Made by a program: the position numbers and the translations under genes. A stretch of 64,000 nt of DNA from Candidatus Daviesbacteria bacterium. GTDB taxonomy: Bacteria; Patescibacteria; Microgenomatia; Daviesbacterales; UBA10151. Location of the stretch: NCBI GenBank assembly GCA_016187025.1, contig JACPKM010000001.1, positions 1 through 64,000 of the forward strand, read 5' to 3'. Shown here piece by piece: positions 44,764 to 53,159 of the stretch (positions within the stretch are counted from its first letter, which is position 1; the number at the start of each line of letters is the position of its first letter). Below the pieces are notes generated by a model. It saw nothing but the letters and a program-made list of their open reading frames with translations, was not told where the DNA came from and did not search any database.

Positions 44764-45327
44764 ATGATAAAAACCCCACACAAGTCTTTTAAATACCGTA
44801 GTTTTGAGCTTGCCTATAAAGCATTTGCTAAACCTTTAATGAGATTTATTATCAGAAAAATGAATGGTGATGTTGAAGCTGCAGAGGAAGTTTTTTCTCA
44901 AACATTACTTGCAGCACTAAACGGCTATTCAGCATTTGAGCACAAAAGCAGCTATTTTACCTGGATATGTAAAATAGCCTTAAATAAAACAGCTGATTAT
45001 TATAGAGAGCTGATCAATCAAAAATCCAAATTTATCGCCCCCTCACTTGAGTTAATAGCTAAAATCCCCGCTTCTCAGCTTAGTCCGGAAGAAAAACTGG
45101 CTTTGGACCAACTTAGAATATCTATCCATGAATGTTTAACTCTCCTGCCTGAGGAAAAAAGGAAACTTCTGTATTTGAGATATTGGGAAGATCTAACTTT
45201 GCAAAAGATTGCTGAAATTATGGGTACAACCGAAAGAGCAATAGAAGGAAAAATCTATAGAGCCAAAAAAGAGCTAAAAGAAATCATTTTAGAAAAACAT
45301 CCAAATCTGGCTTATTCATTTGTTTAA
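44764..45327 (+). CDS. ECF-type RNA polymerase sigma factor
   Basis: 187 residues. Region 2 (about 12-75: MRFIIRKMNGDVEAAEEVFS, then SYFTWICKIALNKTADYYRE) and region 4 (about 118-175: LPEEKRKLLYLRYWEDLTLQ, KIAEIMGTTERAIEGKIYRA) are both present and region 3 is missing, the ECF layout. It should recruit RNA polymerase to an alternative promoter set. No anti-sigma factor is adjacent. It is embedded among isoprenoid genes but on the opposite strand. Confidence 0.93.
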   Translation: MIKTPHKSFKYRSFELAYKAFAKPLMRFIIRKMNGDVEAAEEVFSQTLLAALNGYSAFEHKSSYFTWICKIALNKTADYYRELINQKSKFIAPSLELIAKIPASQLSPEEKLALDQLRISIHECLTLLPEEKRKLLYLRYWEDLTLQKIAEIMGTTERAIEGKIYRAKKELKEIILEKHPNLAYSFV

Positions 45328-45332
45328 CAACC

Positions 45333-45887
45333 TTAATCTGGACACAATTTCCTTGAAACAAAAGCTCTACCATAATCAAAAAATCTCCACTCTTCCATAA
45401 ACCAGCTTGTAAATTTCTGATTCTTAATCATTTCATTTATTCTTTCTACGCTAAGAAATTTACTTTCTTCTACTTCCACGGGATCTATTTCAACATCGCC
45501 ACTATAATAGGCTACATAGGTGATAACCAATTCGTTATCTAATATTTTATCTTCACCACTTGCAAATCCACTGTCCTGTCTATGTAAATTCCTCACCTTA
45601 AAAAACTCGACAGAAATCCCAAGCTCCTCTTTTATTCCCCGTAGAGCTGCTTCATTATACCCTTCACCAGGTTTAACATGCTCTCCTACACTGAGATCCC
45701 AAAATCCCGGGTATTTCATTTTTTTAGTACTTCTTTTTTGTAAAAGAATCTCGCCTTGTGAATTAACAACAAATATATTTACAGCTTTATGAAGCGCACC
45801 TGTTTTATATAACACTCCCCTAGCTGCTTGACCAGTAATCTTACCATCAAGGCTTAAAATATCTAAAAGTTCTTCTGATTCATTCAT
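45333..45887 (-). CDS. NUDIX hydrolase (IPP-isomerase-like)
   Basis: 184 residues. An intact NUDIX box is read as GEHVKPGEGYNEAALRGIKE plus ELGI (G-x5-E-x7-RE-like). The start NESEELLDILSLDGKITGQA and HKAVNIFVVNSQGEILLQKR place it with the family that includes isopentenyl-diphosphate isomerases and YfcD-like hydrolases. It abuts a second NUDIX gene and ispH, so an isoprenoid role is likely. It may instead be a housekeeping phosphohydrolase. Confidence 0.85.
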   Translation of the reverse strand: MNESEELLDILSLDGKITGQAARGVLYKTGALHKAVNIFVVNSQGEILLQKRSTKKMKYPGFWDLSVGEHVKPGEGYNEAALRGIKEELGISVEFFKVRNLHRQDSGFASGEDKILDNELVITYVAYYSGDVEIDPVEVEESKFLSVERINEMIKNQKFTSWFMEEWRFFDYGRAFVSRKLCPD

Positions 45888-46453
45888 TAAGGATTAAAAA
45901 AACCGTGTCTTTTCAGCAGGGGTGTCGCTGCAACAGCCCAGGGAGCATATTTTTTAGGATTTGCTTCTATGTCTTTTAAAAACTCATACTTATCCATCCA
46001 CTTAATCCCATATCCTACTTCAGGATTAAGTTCAAAATCTCCCACTAGTTCGGCAGTTAGAATCTTATCGTGCTCATTTTCACAAAACTCTCCGTATTGG
46101 GCAAAATAATTGATACCACCGAAATTTCTTAAATCCTTTATATCATCTGGGTCTATATTATACTCGCGTTTCAGCGACCTCAAAGCAGCTTCCTCATCAG
46201 TTTCATTTGAGCCATCTTCTTTATGTAACTGATGGGTAGAGGCAGTCATATCCCATATATAATCAAAAACTAAATGCTTCCTCTTTTGTAGTAGTAGCTG
46301 TCCTTTGTTGTTATATATAAATATTGAGATTGCAAAATGGTGCCTACCCTTACCAGTATGACCTTCTTCTTTAGAGAAAAACTCTCCTGTCGGAGTACCG
46401 TCTTCATTTGCTCCTTGAATTATTTGATGCGGTTGTCCCATTGATACTTTCAT
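45887..46453 (-). CDS. NUDIX protein, probable isopentenyl-diphosphate isomerase
   Basis: 188 residues. FAISIFIYNNKGQLLLQKRK and IWDMTASTHQL, then ETDEEAALRSLKREYNI form the modified NUDIX region of type 1 isomerases (Idi), although the Idi catalytic Cys (usually in TNxCCSHP) is replaced by TASTHQL. The reaction is IPP to DMAPP exchange; with ispH supplying both isomers it would balance them. It overlaps ispH by an ATGA. The missing Cys leaves the activity open. Confidence 0.7.
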   Translation of the reverse strand: MKVSMGQPHQIIQGANEDGTPTGEFFSKEEGHTGKGRHHFAISIFIYNNKGQLLLQKRKHLVFDYIWDMTASTHQLHKEDGSNETDEEAALRSLKREYNIDPDDIKDLRNFGGINYFAQYGEFCENEHDKILTAELVGDFELNPEVGYGIKWMDKYEFLKDIEANPKKYAPWAVAATPLLKRHGFFNP

Positions 46454-47421
46454 GTATTCCTATAATCCTCCACTCTAGGCGGAATGTTAAAATTGACTGG
46501 CTCTGGTTTACCAAACCTTAAATCTTCTATCTTATAACCCCCTACTGAGAGTTGTCTCATGAATTTATCAGCATGCATAGGATCTGCAGAGGCACCTGCA
46601 GTAACGGCAACCCTACTTGCTCCTTCAAACATTCCTCTTTGCACCTCTTCTGCTGTCTCAACTAAATAGACCTCTGCACCAGCTGCTTTACCCATCTTAA
46701 CTAACTCACTAGTATTTGAACTTATTCTAGATCCAAAAGCAATCATTACCTGAGGTTCTCTAGCCAATACTAACCCTAATGCTCCTTGTCTGTTTTGAGT
46801 AGCAAAGCAGACATCACCCAAGTCCGGTATTCTTATATCTGGTATTTTCTCTCTTAGTCTATCTATCCATGCCAATGCTTTTCCTGTATTTAGAGTAGTT
46901 TGAGTATCTATAAAATACATTTTTCCTGGGACTGGTACAAAATCCTTAACATCCTCCTCTGTACGAATAGGAGTTATATTATCTGGAGCTTCCCCTATTA
47001 CCCCTTTAGGTTCCCTATGTTCCAAATCCTTACATATATATAGAACGTCCCAATCTCTACCTTCTGCTACAGCTATCTCTTTAGCTCTTTTTACTCGTTC
47101 ATGAACTTTAGCAACAAGCGGGCAAGTACTATCTATTATCTGTGTTTTTTTGTCACGAAGTAGCCGCCTTTCACTTTCTGATAAACCATGAGCACTTATC
47201 ATAACTCTTGCACCTTCTGGAATATATACCGGATCTTCTACAAAAGTCATACCTCTTGCTTCTAAACTATGCACTACTGGAAAGTTATTTACTAAATTAC
47301 CTAAACCTGTAACAGGACCATCGTTAAGTGCCCTTTTTGCATTATCTATAGACCAAGCAACACCTGCGCAGAATCCTAAAGGGTAAGCTTTATATGCTAT
47401 TTTTTGCGTCTCTTCGGACAT
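46450..47421 (-). CDS. ispH: 4-hydroxy-3-methylbut-2-enyl diphosphate reductase
   Basis: 323 residues. The three iron-sulfur Cys residues lie in GFCAGVAWSI, IDSTCPLVAK and GDVCFATQNRQGA. The substrate His motifs NNFPVVHSLEARG and ISAHGLSESE are intact. It is the last enzyme of the MEP pathway, giving IPP and DMAPP. No other MEP gene is in the window. The order ispH, NUDIX, NUDIX with short overlaps, near the prenyl synthases, makes this an isoprenoid block. Confidence 0.95.
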   Translation of the reverse strand: MSEETQKIAYKAYPLGFCAGVAWSIDNAKRALNDGPVTGLGNLVNNFPVVHSLEARGMTFVEDPVYIPEGARVMISAHGLSESERRLLRDKKTQIIDSTCPLVAKVHERVKRAKEIAVAEGRDWDVLYICKDLEHREPKGVIGEAPDNITPIRTEEDVKDFVPVPGKMYFIDTQTTLNTGKALAWIDRLREKIPDIRIPDLGDVCFATQNRQGALGLVLAREPQVMIAFGSRISSNTSELVKMGKAAGAEVYLVETAEEVQRGMFEGASRVAVTAGASADPMHADKFMRQLSVGGYKIEDLRFGKPEPVNFNIPPRVEDYRNT

Positions 47422-47485
47422 AAGTTGTTAATATACTAAATTATTAGTCTCAAAAACAAGCATAAACCCACAATTTAAAAAGAGG

Positions 47486-48217
47486 TTATTTAAGTAAAGA
47501 GTCAATTTGGGTTTTCATCTGTTCAAAAGGAACAGCACCGGCAACATCTACAGTTTTACCAGTTTTTGTATCAAGTAAAATATTTCCTGGCGTGCCATTT
47601 ACCCCAGCTTTTGATCCAGAGGCAATATCTTTGTCTATATAGGCTTTATATTTTCCGGAATCAAGACAAGACTTAAATTTAGCTTGGTCAAGGCCAAGTT
47701 TTGTTGATGCAATAGTTGCTAAATCTGCAATTTCTGGAGTTACTTCTGGCTCATAAATTGCATCAGCCATCTTCCAGAAAGCCTCTATACCACCTAACTC
47801 TGTTGCGCATTCTGAAGCTTCGGCATATTTTCTGGCTTTAGGGTGAATCTGTTCCAGAGGAAAATGCCTATAAACCCAGGCCACTTGGCCTTTATACTCA
47901 TCAACTATTTGTTTGGCAGTTGGATGAAATCTTTTACAAAAAGGACATTCTAAATCTGAGTATTCAACAAGTAAAATTCTAGCATTTTTATTGCCTTGAA
48001 TATGGTCATTATCTCTTAAAGATTCTAGCTCTGTTTTTTCGGGCTGGGCTGGAGCATTATCAGCAGCTTGGTCAGCTACTTGCTTGGTTCCACCTGCCCC
48101 AACAGGTTGTCCAACTTTAATTATCCCACCATGCAGTAAAATTGCAATTGAAATTACAAAAGAACCTAAAAGGATGGCAACAGGAAGAGTTAGGATGGAG
48201 TTTTTATCAGAATCCAT
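47486..48217 (-). CDS. Membrane-anchored DsbA-like thiol oxidoreductase
   Basis: 243 residues. One N-terminal membrane helix (about 12-30), a Gln/Ala-rich linker, then a thioredoxin fold with the catalytic CPFC in EYSDLECPFCKRF and the DsbA helical insert (AFWKMADAIYEP). The cis-Pro is in NGTPGNILLDT. It should form or rearrange disulfides in exported proteins, of which several Cys-rich ones are in this window. A relic of a CcdA-like partner lies at 16090-16200. Confidence 0.92.
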   Translation of the reverse strand: MDSDKNSILTLPVAILLGSFVISIAILLHGGIIKVGQPVGAGGTKQVADQAADNAPAQPEKTELESLRDNDHIQGNKNARILLVEYSDLECPFCKRFHPTAKQIVDEYKGQVAWVYRHFPLEQIHPKARKYAEASECATELGGIEAFWKMADAIYEPEVTPEIADLATIASTKLGLDQAKFKSCLDSGKYKAYIDKDIASGSKAGVNGTPGNILLDTKTGKTVDVAGAVPFEQMKTQIDSLLK

Positions 48218-48257
48218 AAAATTAAGTCTAGCTTTTTGACTGTTTAGTTGTCAACCC

Positions 48258-48836
48258 CTAGTTATACTGACACTGAGCTTTTTCTGGCCCCTTTTCTAAT
48301 ACCAAATCAAGAGCTTCAATTCCTTTTTTAAACATTGCTTTAACTGTCTGGTGTTCTTTCTGTAAAAAGTTTTCCAGAACAAATTTTTCAGCTTCAAAAG
48401 AGATCCTTTTGTGTTCTCCGGCAAAGGCTTTTTCATTTCCTATCCCAAACCTTAAACGTATAAACTTATCAGTCCCCAGCTTTCCGATCACTGATTCAAC
48501 TCCATGATGCCCCCCTGCACCGCCACCAAAGCGCACTTTAATTTTTCCCAGTAGCAAATCCAGATCATCATGGACAACAATAACGTTTTCAGCCGGGACT
48601 TTAAAAAAGTTAGCAAGTGATGAAACAGCTATACCAGAGTTATTCATAAAAGTAAGCGGACGAGCCAAAATCAAGTCCTGATTTAACTTGATAATTTCCG
48701 ATTTAAATTTATTGTCAGTACTCCACTCCCCCAGGTCCTTTTTTTTCTTATATGCATCTAAAAAATCAAATCCTAAATTATGCCTGGTATAAATATATTT
48801 ATCCTCAGGATTACCTAAACCAACAACTAGTTTCAT
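48258..48836 (-). CDS. pth: Peptidyl-tRNA hydrolase
   Basis: 192 residues. KLVVGLGNPEDKYIYTRHNL holds the catalytic Asn and His, ARPLTFMNNSG the substrate site, and VIVVHDDLDLLLGKIKVRFG plus GGAGGHHGVESV the remaining motifs. It recycles stalled peptidyl-tRNAs. The upstream gene (EndoQ-like) ends 5 bases before it, so it belongs to the same operon. Confidence 0.97.
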   Translation of the reverse strand: MKLVVGLGNPEDKYIYTRHNLGFDFLDAYKKKKDLGEWSTDNKFKSEIIKLNQDLILARPLTFMNNSGIAVSSLANFFKVPAENVIVVHDDLDLLLGKIKVRFGGGAGGHHGVESVIGKLGTDKFIRLRFGIGNEKAFAGEHKRISFEAEKFVLENFLQKEHQTVKAMFKKGIEALDLVLEKGPEKAQCQYN

Positions 48837-48840
48837 ATTT

Positions 48841-50124
48841 TTAAAATAATCCTATTTGCGTTGTTTCCTTAGCTTGCTCTTCTTTTTCTTCTGACCATAT
48901 CTTTACTACCCCGTACACTCCATCATACCCTGGATCTATCACCAGATCACCTTTTCTTACCTTGTCTATCCCCTCAGCTATCTTTGACCCGGAGATTTTT
49001 GCCACCTCTGATATATCAACCTTGGTCAAAACCTTTATCTCCCCACCTAAAGCCATTACCAATTTTTTGTATTCATTTAATACCTTTTGGCTTGTCGGCA
49101 TAGATCCAAACGCTTCAGCTATAATCTGCAATAGGGGCACTAACATCTTATAACCAGGCCTTTGTAAAGCCTCACTTTTGATCATACCCTCTTCGTTTCT
49201 TACTTTTAACTCCGAGCTCGATCGTGAAGCGAGCGTCTCCACCCTCTCCATCACCCCGACCGTTAAACCTCGCCCGCATTTTGGACAGATGGTGCTATTT
49301 TGCCTGGTCTGCTCTGGCGAGTACTTAACATTACAGTTTCTATGGCCGGTATAGTGATATTTACCCTCCTCAGGATAAAACTCAATGGTCCCTACCAGAT
49401 CTTGCGATTTAACCGCTTCCAGTAATCCTTGGAAACCCTCTTGTAAAGATCTGTTTACCACTGTTGATTCCCTGCCTATGTTAGGCAAGGAGTGTGCATC
49501 TGAACAAGATATTATTGATCTAGTGTCTAACTCCCCTACTCTCCAATTCATCGCCGGGTCAGAAGATAAACCCGTCTCAATGGCATATACCTTGTCAGTT
49601 AAATCCTCAAAGCAATCTTTCAAACTATCATAACCTGACTCAGAGCCAAACACCCCAAACCAGGGGGTCCAGATATGGGCTGGGACAAAAAGGGCTTTCG
49701 ATGACACCTCAAGCGCCATATATAGCAGATCTTTAGAGGGGATCCCCACAATTGGCCTACCATCAGATGCCAAAGTTGCCCTTTTGGTAAATAGCGCTTG
49801 CTGAAAACGGGTTGCGCAGTCTAAATCCGGCATGAACACTAAATTATGCACCCTTCTACCCTTACCCTTATGAGAATAGATTGAGGCTATCTCAACAGTT
49901 AGGACAAATTTAACAGGGGAGTTTTTAAAAGTTAAAAAACCAGAACCATCCTCTGTTAGCTGGCTTTTTAGCTCTGTTAACCAAAGAGGGTGTAAAAAAT
50001 CTCCTGTACCCAAAAGGTTTATCCCTTTAAGATTTGCCCATTCTACCAAGTTAGGGATATTTAATTGTTGTGAACAAGCCCGGGAAAATCGGGAGTGGAT
50101 ATGCAAATCTGCAACATATGCCAT
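48841..50124 (-). CDS. Endonuclease Q-like PHP-domain nuclease
   Basis: 427 residues. N-terminal PHP domain with metal-binding ADLHIHSRFSRA, GTGDFLHPLW and SCSDAHSLPNIG. A zinc-finger region follows (NCNVKYSP ... ICPKCGRGLTVGVMERVETL), then a helical C-terminus. This is the layout of endonuclease Q, which nicks DNA 5' of deaminated bases (hypoxanthine, uracil) in archaea and some bacteria. After VETLA an extra 20 or so residues (SRSSSELKVRNEEGMIKSEA) interrupt the usual continuation. The promoter region holds a palindrome shared with the PaaX-like gene upstream. Confidence 0.85.
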   Translation of the reverse strand: MAYVADLHIHSRFSRACSQQLNIPNLVEWANLKGINLLGTGDFLHPLWLTELKSQLTEDGSGFLTFKNSPVKFVLTVEIASIYSHKGKGRRVHNLVFMPDLDCATRFQQALFTKRATLASDGRPIVGIPSKDLLYMALEVSSKALFVPAHIWTPWFGVFGSESGYDSLKDCFEDLTDKVYAIETGLSSDPAMNWRVGELDTRSIISCSDAHSLPNIGRESTVVNRSLQEGFQGLLEAVKSQDLVGTIEFYPEEGKYHYTGHRNCNVKYSPEQTRQNSTICPKCGRGLTVGVMERVETLASRSSSELKVRNEEGMIKSEALQRPGYKMLVPLLQIIAEAFGSMPTSQKVLNEYKKLVMALGGEIKVLTKVDISEVAKISGSKIAEGIDKVRKGDLVIDPGYDGVYGVVKIWSEEKEEQAKETTQIGLF

Positions 50125-50171
50125 ATTGGGATTTTACCATACATTATCCTTGTTAACTGCATCAACATTTT

Positions 50172-50189
50172 ATTAAACGATCGTTTAAT
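50172..50189. promoter_or_regulatory. Operator palindrome upstream of the EndoQ-like gene
   Basis: ATTAAACGATCGTTTAAT, a perfect 18-bp palindrome, lies 48 bases before the EndoQ-like start. Fourteen of its bases recur at 50698-50711 inside the promoter of the PaaX-like regulator. Confidence 0.72.
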
Positions 50190-50196
50190 AATCTGA

Positions 50197-50688
50197 TTAT
50201 TTACCAGTACTGGTTGACTCTATTACCAAAACCCAATCCTCTATTACCAACTCTTTAACCAGTTTTCTTAAAACTATGGTCAAAGGTTTTTTACTGGCCC
50301 AGACACTCTTTTGCCAAGGCTTAAAACCCCAATCTTTTAATCTCCTTCTTAAGGTATTCCTGGCCCTTTTATGAGTTTCTGGAACATCAAATATTACCAG
50401 CCTCCAGACTCCATCCCACTCTATCTGATCATCCGGCTTATTTTTAAGCAACCAATCCCTCCCCGCCTCTGTTAACTTCAAAATAATCTTTTCCTCATCT
50501 TTTTGTCTCTCTATAAAACCATGTTCCCGGAGTCTTTTAAGAGCTTGAGCTAAAGCAGATTTGTTAAGTTCAGGAGCACCGTAGTGATATCTATAGTAGT
50601 GGGCCCTAAAATCATCTATTCTGACTACTCCGTCAACGCTCTTTTCTAAAACCAGTAAAATTGCATCCCTTAACTTTTTCTTAACCAT
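50197..50688 (-). CDS. PaaX-like transcriptional regulator with a Cas2-like C-terminus
   Basis: The frame opens at a TTG at 50715, but that part contains the promoter and operator; the ATG at 50688 (MVKKKLRDAI) is the better start. N-terminal winged helix (about 5-85, with LNKSALAQALKRLREHGFIE) and a C-terminal ferredoxin-like fold (WDGVWRLVIFDVPETHKRAR, WGFKPWQKSVWAS) like PaaX and Cas2. Pipelines often call such proteins Cas2; no CRISPR array or cas gene is here. It likely represses itself and the EndoQ-like gene through ATTAAACGATCGTTTAAT. Confidence 0.8.
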   Translation of the reverse strand: MVKKKLRDAILLVLEKSVDGVVRIDDFRAHYYRYHYGAPELNKSALAQALKRLREHGFIERQKDEEKIILKLTEAGRDWLLKNKPDDQIEWDGVWRLVIFDVPETHKRARNTLRRRLKDWGFKPWQKSVWASKKPLTIVLRKLVKELVIEDWVLVIESTSTGK

Positions 50689-50695
50689 TATCAAA

Positions 50696-50725
50696 ACATT
50701 AAACGATCGTTGCAAGTTTTGTCAA
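50696..50725 (-). promoter_or_regulatory. Promoter with internal operator for the PaaX-like gene
   Basis: Minus strand: TTGACA (50720-50725), 18 bases, TAATGT (50696-50701). The copy of the palindrome at 50698-50711 fills the spacer and touches the -10 box, the place where a repressor blocks RNA polymerase. Confidence 0.7.
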
Positions 50726-50728
50726 TAC

Positions 50729-51340
50729 TTAGGGATAGTAAAATCCGATATGTCCATCCTCCCCAATATGAAATCCTAGTCTAACCTTTGGTTCATACTT
50801 GGGATGTTTCTCCAAACCACATAAAGGAGAGAGTAAACCGTCATTTCCCCATAGACTTAAAACAGCCAGCCCTTCTTTAATTTCTTTGTAAACACCGGAC
50901 GATGGCTTAGGAATACTACATTCATTACAAAAGCCCAGCATACGATCTACTCTCACTGCTTCTGACCTGCATGGCGTTAATCCCCCGCTGCATTCGGAAT
51001 CATAAGAAATATCCCCCTGTGGGGATACTAAAGCAATCCAACCCGGCGGCGTAATATTTTGTATATTTTCAACCTGTCCTGCTCGCCAGCAATATATTCC
51101 ACCACTTGTTCTATGAAAGTGTTGGGCTTGGATAAGTGCATGAACTTGGTAAACCAAAGGATTAAAACCTACCTCACAATCTCTACACCAACCATCTGTC
51201 CTTCTTATAGGCGATATAAAAGTGGGGCTTTCTAATCTTGCTCTTATCGGGGCCCTTGAAAGACTTGAAGATTCTTTAGGATCAAGGAGGGCTAGCTGTT
51301 TAAAAAAAATTGGAGGCTTCTCTTGATCTAACAAATTCAT
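50729..51340 (-). CDS. Unknown protein with two CxxC pairs
   Basis: I do not recognise this 203-residue protein. It has WCRDC (about 51-55) and FCNEC (about 137-141), which could bind one zinc as a split ribbon, and a middle segment with a His/Trp pattern (HFHRTSGGIYCWRAGQ). No signal peptide or membrane helix. It overlaps the DNA ligase stop by an ATGA, so it is translated with the ligase, and it lies directly upstream of the PaaX-like gene. A link to DNA end processing is inferred only from position. Confidence 0.62.
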   Translation of the reverse strand: MNLLDQEKPPIFFKQLALLDPKESSSLSRAPIRARLESPTFISPIRRTDGWCRDCEVGFNPLVYQVHALIQAQHFHRTSGGIYCWRAGQVENIQNITPPGWIALVSPQGDISYDSECSGGLTPCRSEAVRVDRMLGFCNECSIPKPSSGVYKEIKEGLAVLSLWGNDGLLSPLCGLEKHPKYEPKVRLGFHIGEDGHIGFYYP

Positions 51341-53070
51341 TTTTTGTATTGCAGATGATACATCTCGACTAACTCTTTAACAGTAGTTACATCCTCAGGT
51401 TGTTTGTCAGCTTCACGGAATTTAACTAACCTGGGAAATCTTAAGGCGTATCCAGGCCCTGAGCCTATTTTGCCAGCTGTATGGACCGGAGATTTGGTAA
51501 TTTCATCTGCTAACACCTCTATCACTATTTTCGGTTCCACCCAGACGCTAGGAGTAATTAATGAATTTACCCGTGCTGGTTTCCTTTGAACTTTGAACTT
51601 TGAACTTTGAACTTTGATTTCTCTCCATTCCTCATCGGTTAATCCTGTGCCAATTCTGGAAACTGTCACAAATTCATCTTTGTCTTTATCATAAACTCCA
51701 ACCAGTAATGCCCCTGCCCCAAACTCTGCCCTTTTCCCCCTGCCAAAAATATAACCTAAAATTACGCAATCAATAGTATCCTTAAGCTCACCTGCCGAGT
51801 GCCTCTTTAATTTCACCCAGTTAAAATTCCTGGCTCCTGCCTCATATTTTGAATCAGGTCTTTTGACAACCACTCCTTCCAAACCTTTGGTTAAGGCATC
51901 ATTAAAAAGCTCATTTAACCTTTCTTCGTTGTCTACCACCTCTCCGGGCTGCGGAATTAATATTTCATCCCCCTGCAAAACCTTTTTTAGCTGTTCCATT
52001 CTTTCAATTAGCTCCAAGTCCATTAAGGGTTTTCCATCTAGATACATCACATCAAACACAAAAGCCTTTAAAGGCAGGCTCTTTGCCATTTCTTCTATGC
52101 CATACTTTCTTCTTCTTTTTGTGGTTTCCTGAAAAGGTAAAAATTCTTCTGATTGGGGGTTAAAAGCTAAGGCTTCTGAGTCTAAAATGGCTGTTTTGGC
52201 TTTAATCTGTTTAATTGTTCCTTCCACAATCTCCGGAAACATGGGAGTAGTTTCCTCTAAGTTTCTGGAAAAAAGCCTGACATTATTACCGTCTTTGTGA
52301 ATTTGCACTCGGAATCCATCATATTTATACTGAACATGAGCATTACCTTCAAACTTTTGCAGGACAGTCTTGGCATCCGGTAATCTTTCTGCCAACTGGG
52401 AGCGGATCGGCCGGCCCACTGTCACATCAAGCTTTTGCACCGCCTCCAACCCCCCACTCCATAAGGTTTCGCCGATCAATCCTAGATCAGAAACTTTATT
52501 ATATGCTCCTTCTAAAAGTTTCCTTTTGGACCTGTCTCCCAGTTTTAGTTTGGCAAAAGCATCCAGAACCGTGGGGTCCCCTATTCCAAGCCTCGAAACA
52601 CCAAGTGGAATTCTTACTAAATGCTTTGCAGATATTGGATCAACTTTTTTTAATATATCTGCTAAGGTAGCGACCTTTTTTTCTACTGTTCCTTCACCGG
52701 AAGTTTTAGCAATCCCTGCCAAAGTTTCAAAAATTTCTTTTGTTTCCAATTTAAAAGTTTTAATTTTAAATTTTAAATTCAGCTGTTGGGCCACTAAACC
52801 CATATCTCCTAATTTGCCTAAAAGATTTAATACTTCCTCCTTATCAGCTTTATAAGCTCGACCAACAGCTGCTGCTACCAATTTTTCACTCATCCCCATC
52901 TCAACAGGCTCGTAAAACGGGGCTACTCTTCCCTGAAGCAGATAACTCACCTTTGCTACCTCATGTTTTTCTACCTTAGAAAAAAGTTCTGAGAGGATGT
53001 CTATCAGGGAGAGTCTCGAGGAAGTAGTTTCTAACCTTTCAAAATAGTCCGCTAACTGCTTAAAAATCAT
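51337..53070 (-). CDS. ATP-dependent DNA ligase, archaeal type
   Basis: 577 residues from the ATG at 53070 (MIFKQLADYFERL). DNA-binding domain (about 1-235), nucleotidyl-transfer core with the adenylated Lys in YKYDGFRVQIHKDG (about 255), EALAFNP and VFDVMYLDG, GLEGVVVKRPDSKY, and an OB domain. It matches archaeal and some bacterial Lig I enzymes rather than NAD-dependent LigA. A heptamer array (51584-51617) is translated as VQSSKFKVQ inside the OB part (about residue 490), and a second low-complexity stretch (LKFKIKTFKLE, near 52756-52785) lies in the N-terminal domain. Operon with the CxxC protein. Confidence 0.92.
   Translation of the reverse strand: MIFKQLADYFERLETTSSRLSLIDILSELFSKVEKHEVAKVSYLLQGRVAPFYEPVEMGMSEKLVAAAVGRAYKADKEEVLNLLGKLGDMGLVAQQLNLKFKIKTFKLETKEIFETLAGIAKTSGEGTVEKKVATLADILKKVDPISAKHLVRIPLGVSRLGIGDPTVLDAFAKLKLGDRSKRKLLEGAYNKVSDLGLIGETLWSGGLEAVQKLDVTVGRPIRSQLAERLPDAKTVLQKFEGNAHVQYKYDGFRVQIHKDGNNVRLFSRNLEETTPMFPEIVEGTIKQIKAKTAILDSEALAFNPQSEEFLPFQETTKRRRKYGIEEMAKSLPLKAFVFDVMYLDGKPLMDLELIERMEQLKKVLQGDEILIPQPGEVVDNEERLNELFNDALTKGLEGVVVKRPDSKYEAGARNFNWVKLKRHSAGELKDTIDCVILGYIFGRGKRAEFGAGALLVGVYDKDKDEFVTVSRIGTGLTDEEWREIKVQSSKFKVQRKPARVNSLITPSVWVEPKIVIEVLADEITKSPVHTAGKIGSGPGYALRFPRLVKFREADKQPEDVTTVKELVEMYHLQYKK
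51584..51617. repeat. In-frame heptamer array inside the DNA ligase gene
   Basis: Four and a half perfect copies of CTTTGAA (plus-strand sense). Three heptamers equal 21 bases, so the insert stays in frame and codes SSKFKVQ units. Confidence 0.9.
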
Positions 53071-53079
53071 CTCTTTTGG

Positions 53080-53129
53080 ATTGTAGATTAAACAAATTAA
53101 TTTGACAAGCAAATTACAACTTGTAAAAT
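53080..53129. promoter_or_regulatory. Overlapping divergent promoters: ligase and GGDEF
   Basis: Minus strand: TTGTCA (53103-53108), 17 bases, TACAAT (53080-53085) for the ligase. Plus strand: TTGACA (53102-53107), 16 bases, TAAAAT (53124-53129) for the GGDEF gene. The two -35 boxes use the same bases, so the promoters exclude each other. Confidence 0.65.
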
Positions 53130-53159
53130 AGTCCCGTTTTGAGTAATAGTATACAAGGA

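Noticed and set aside
50197..50688. Cas2 and a CRISPR locus
   Set aside because: The C-terminal fold resembles Cas2, but the N-terminal winged helix makes it PaaX-like. No repeats, cas1 or effector genes are present.
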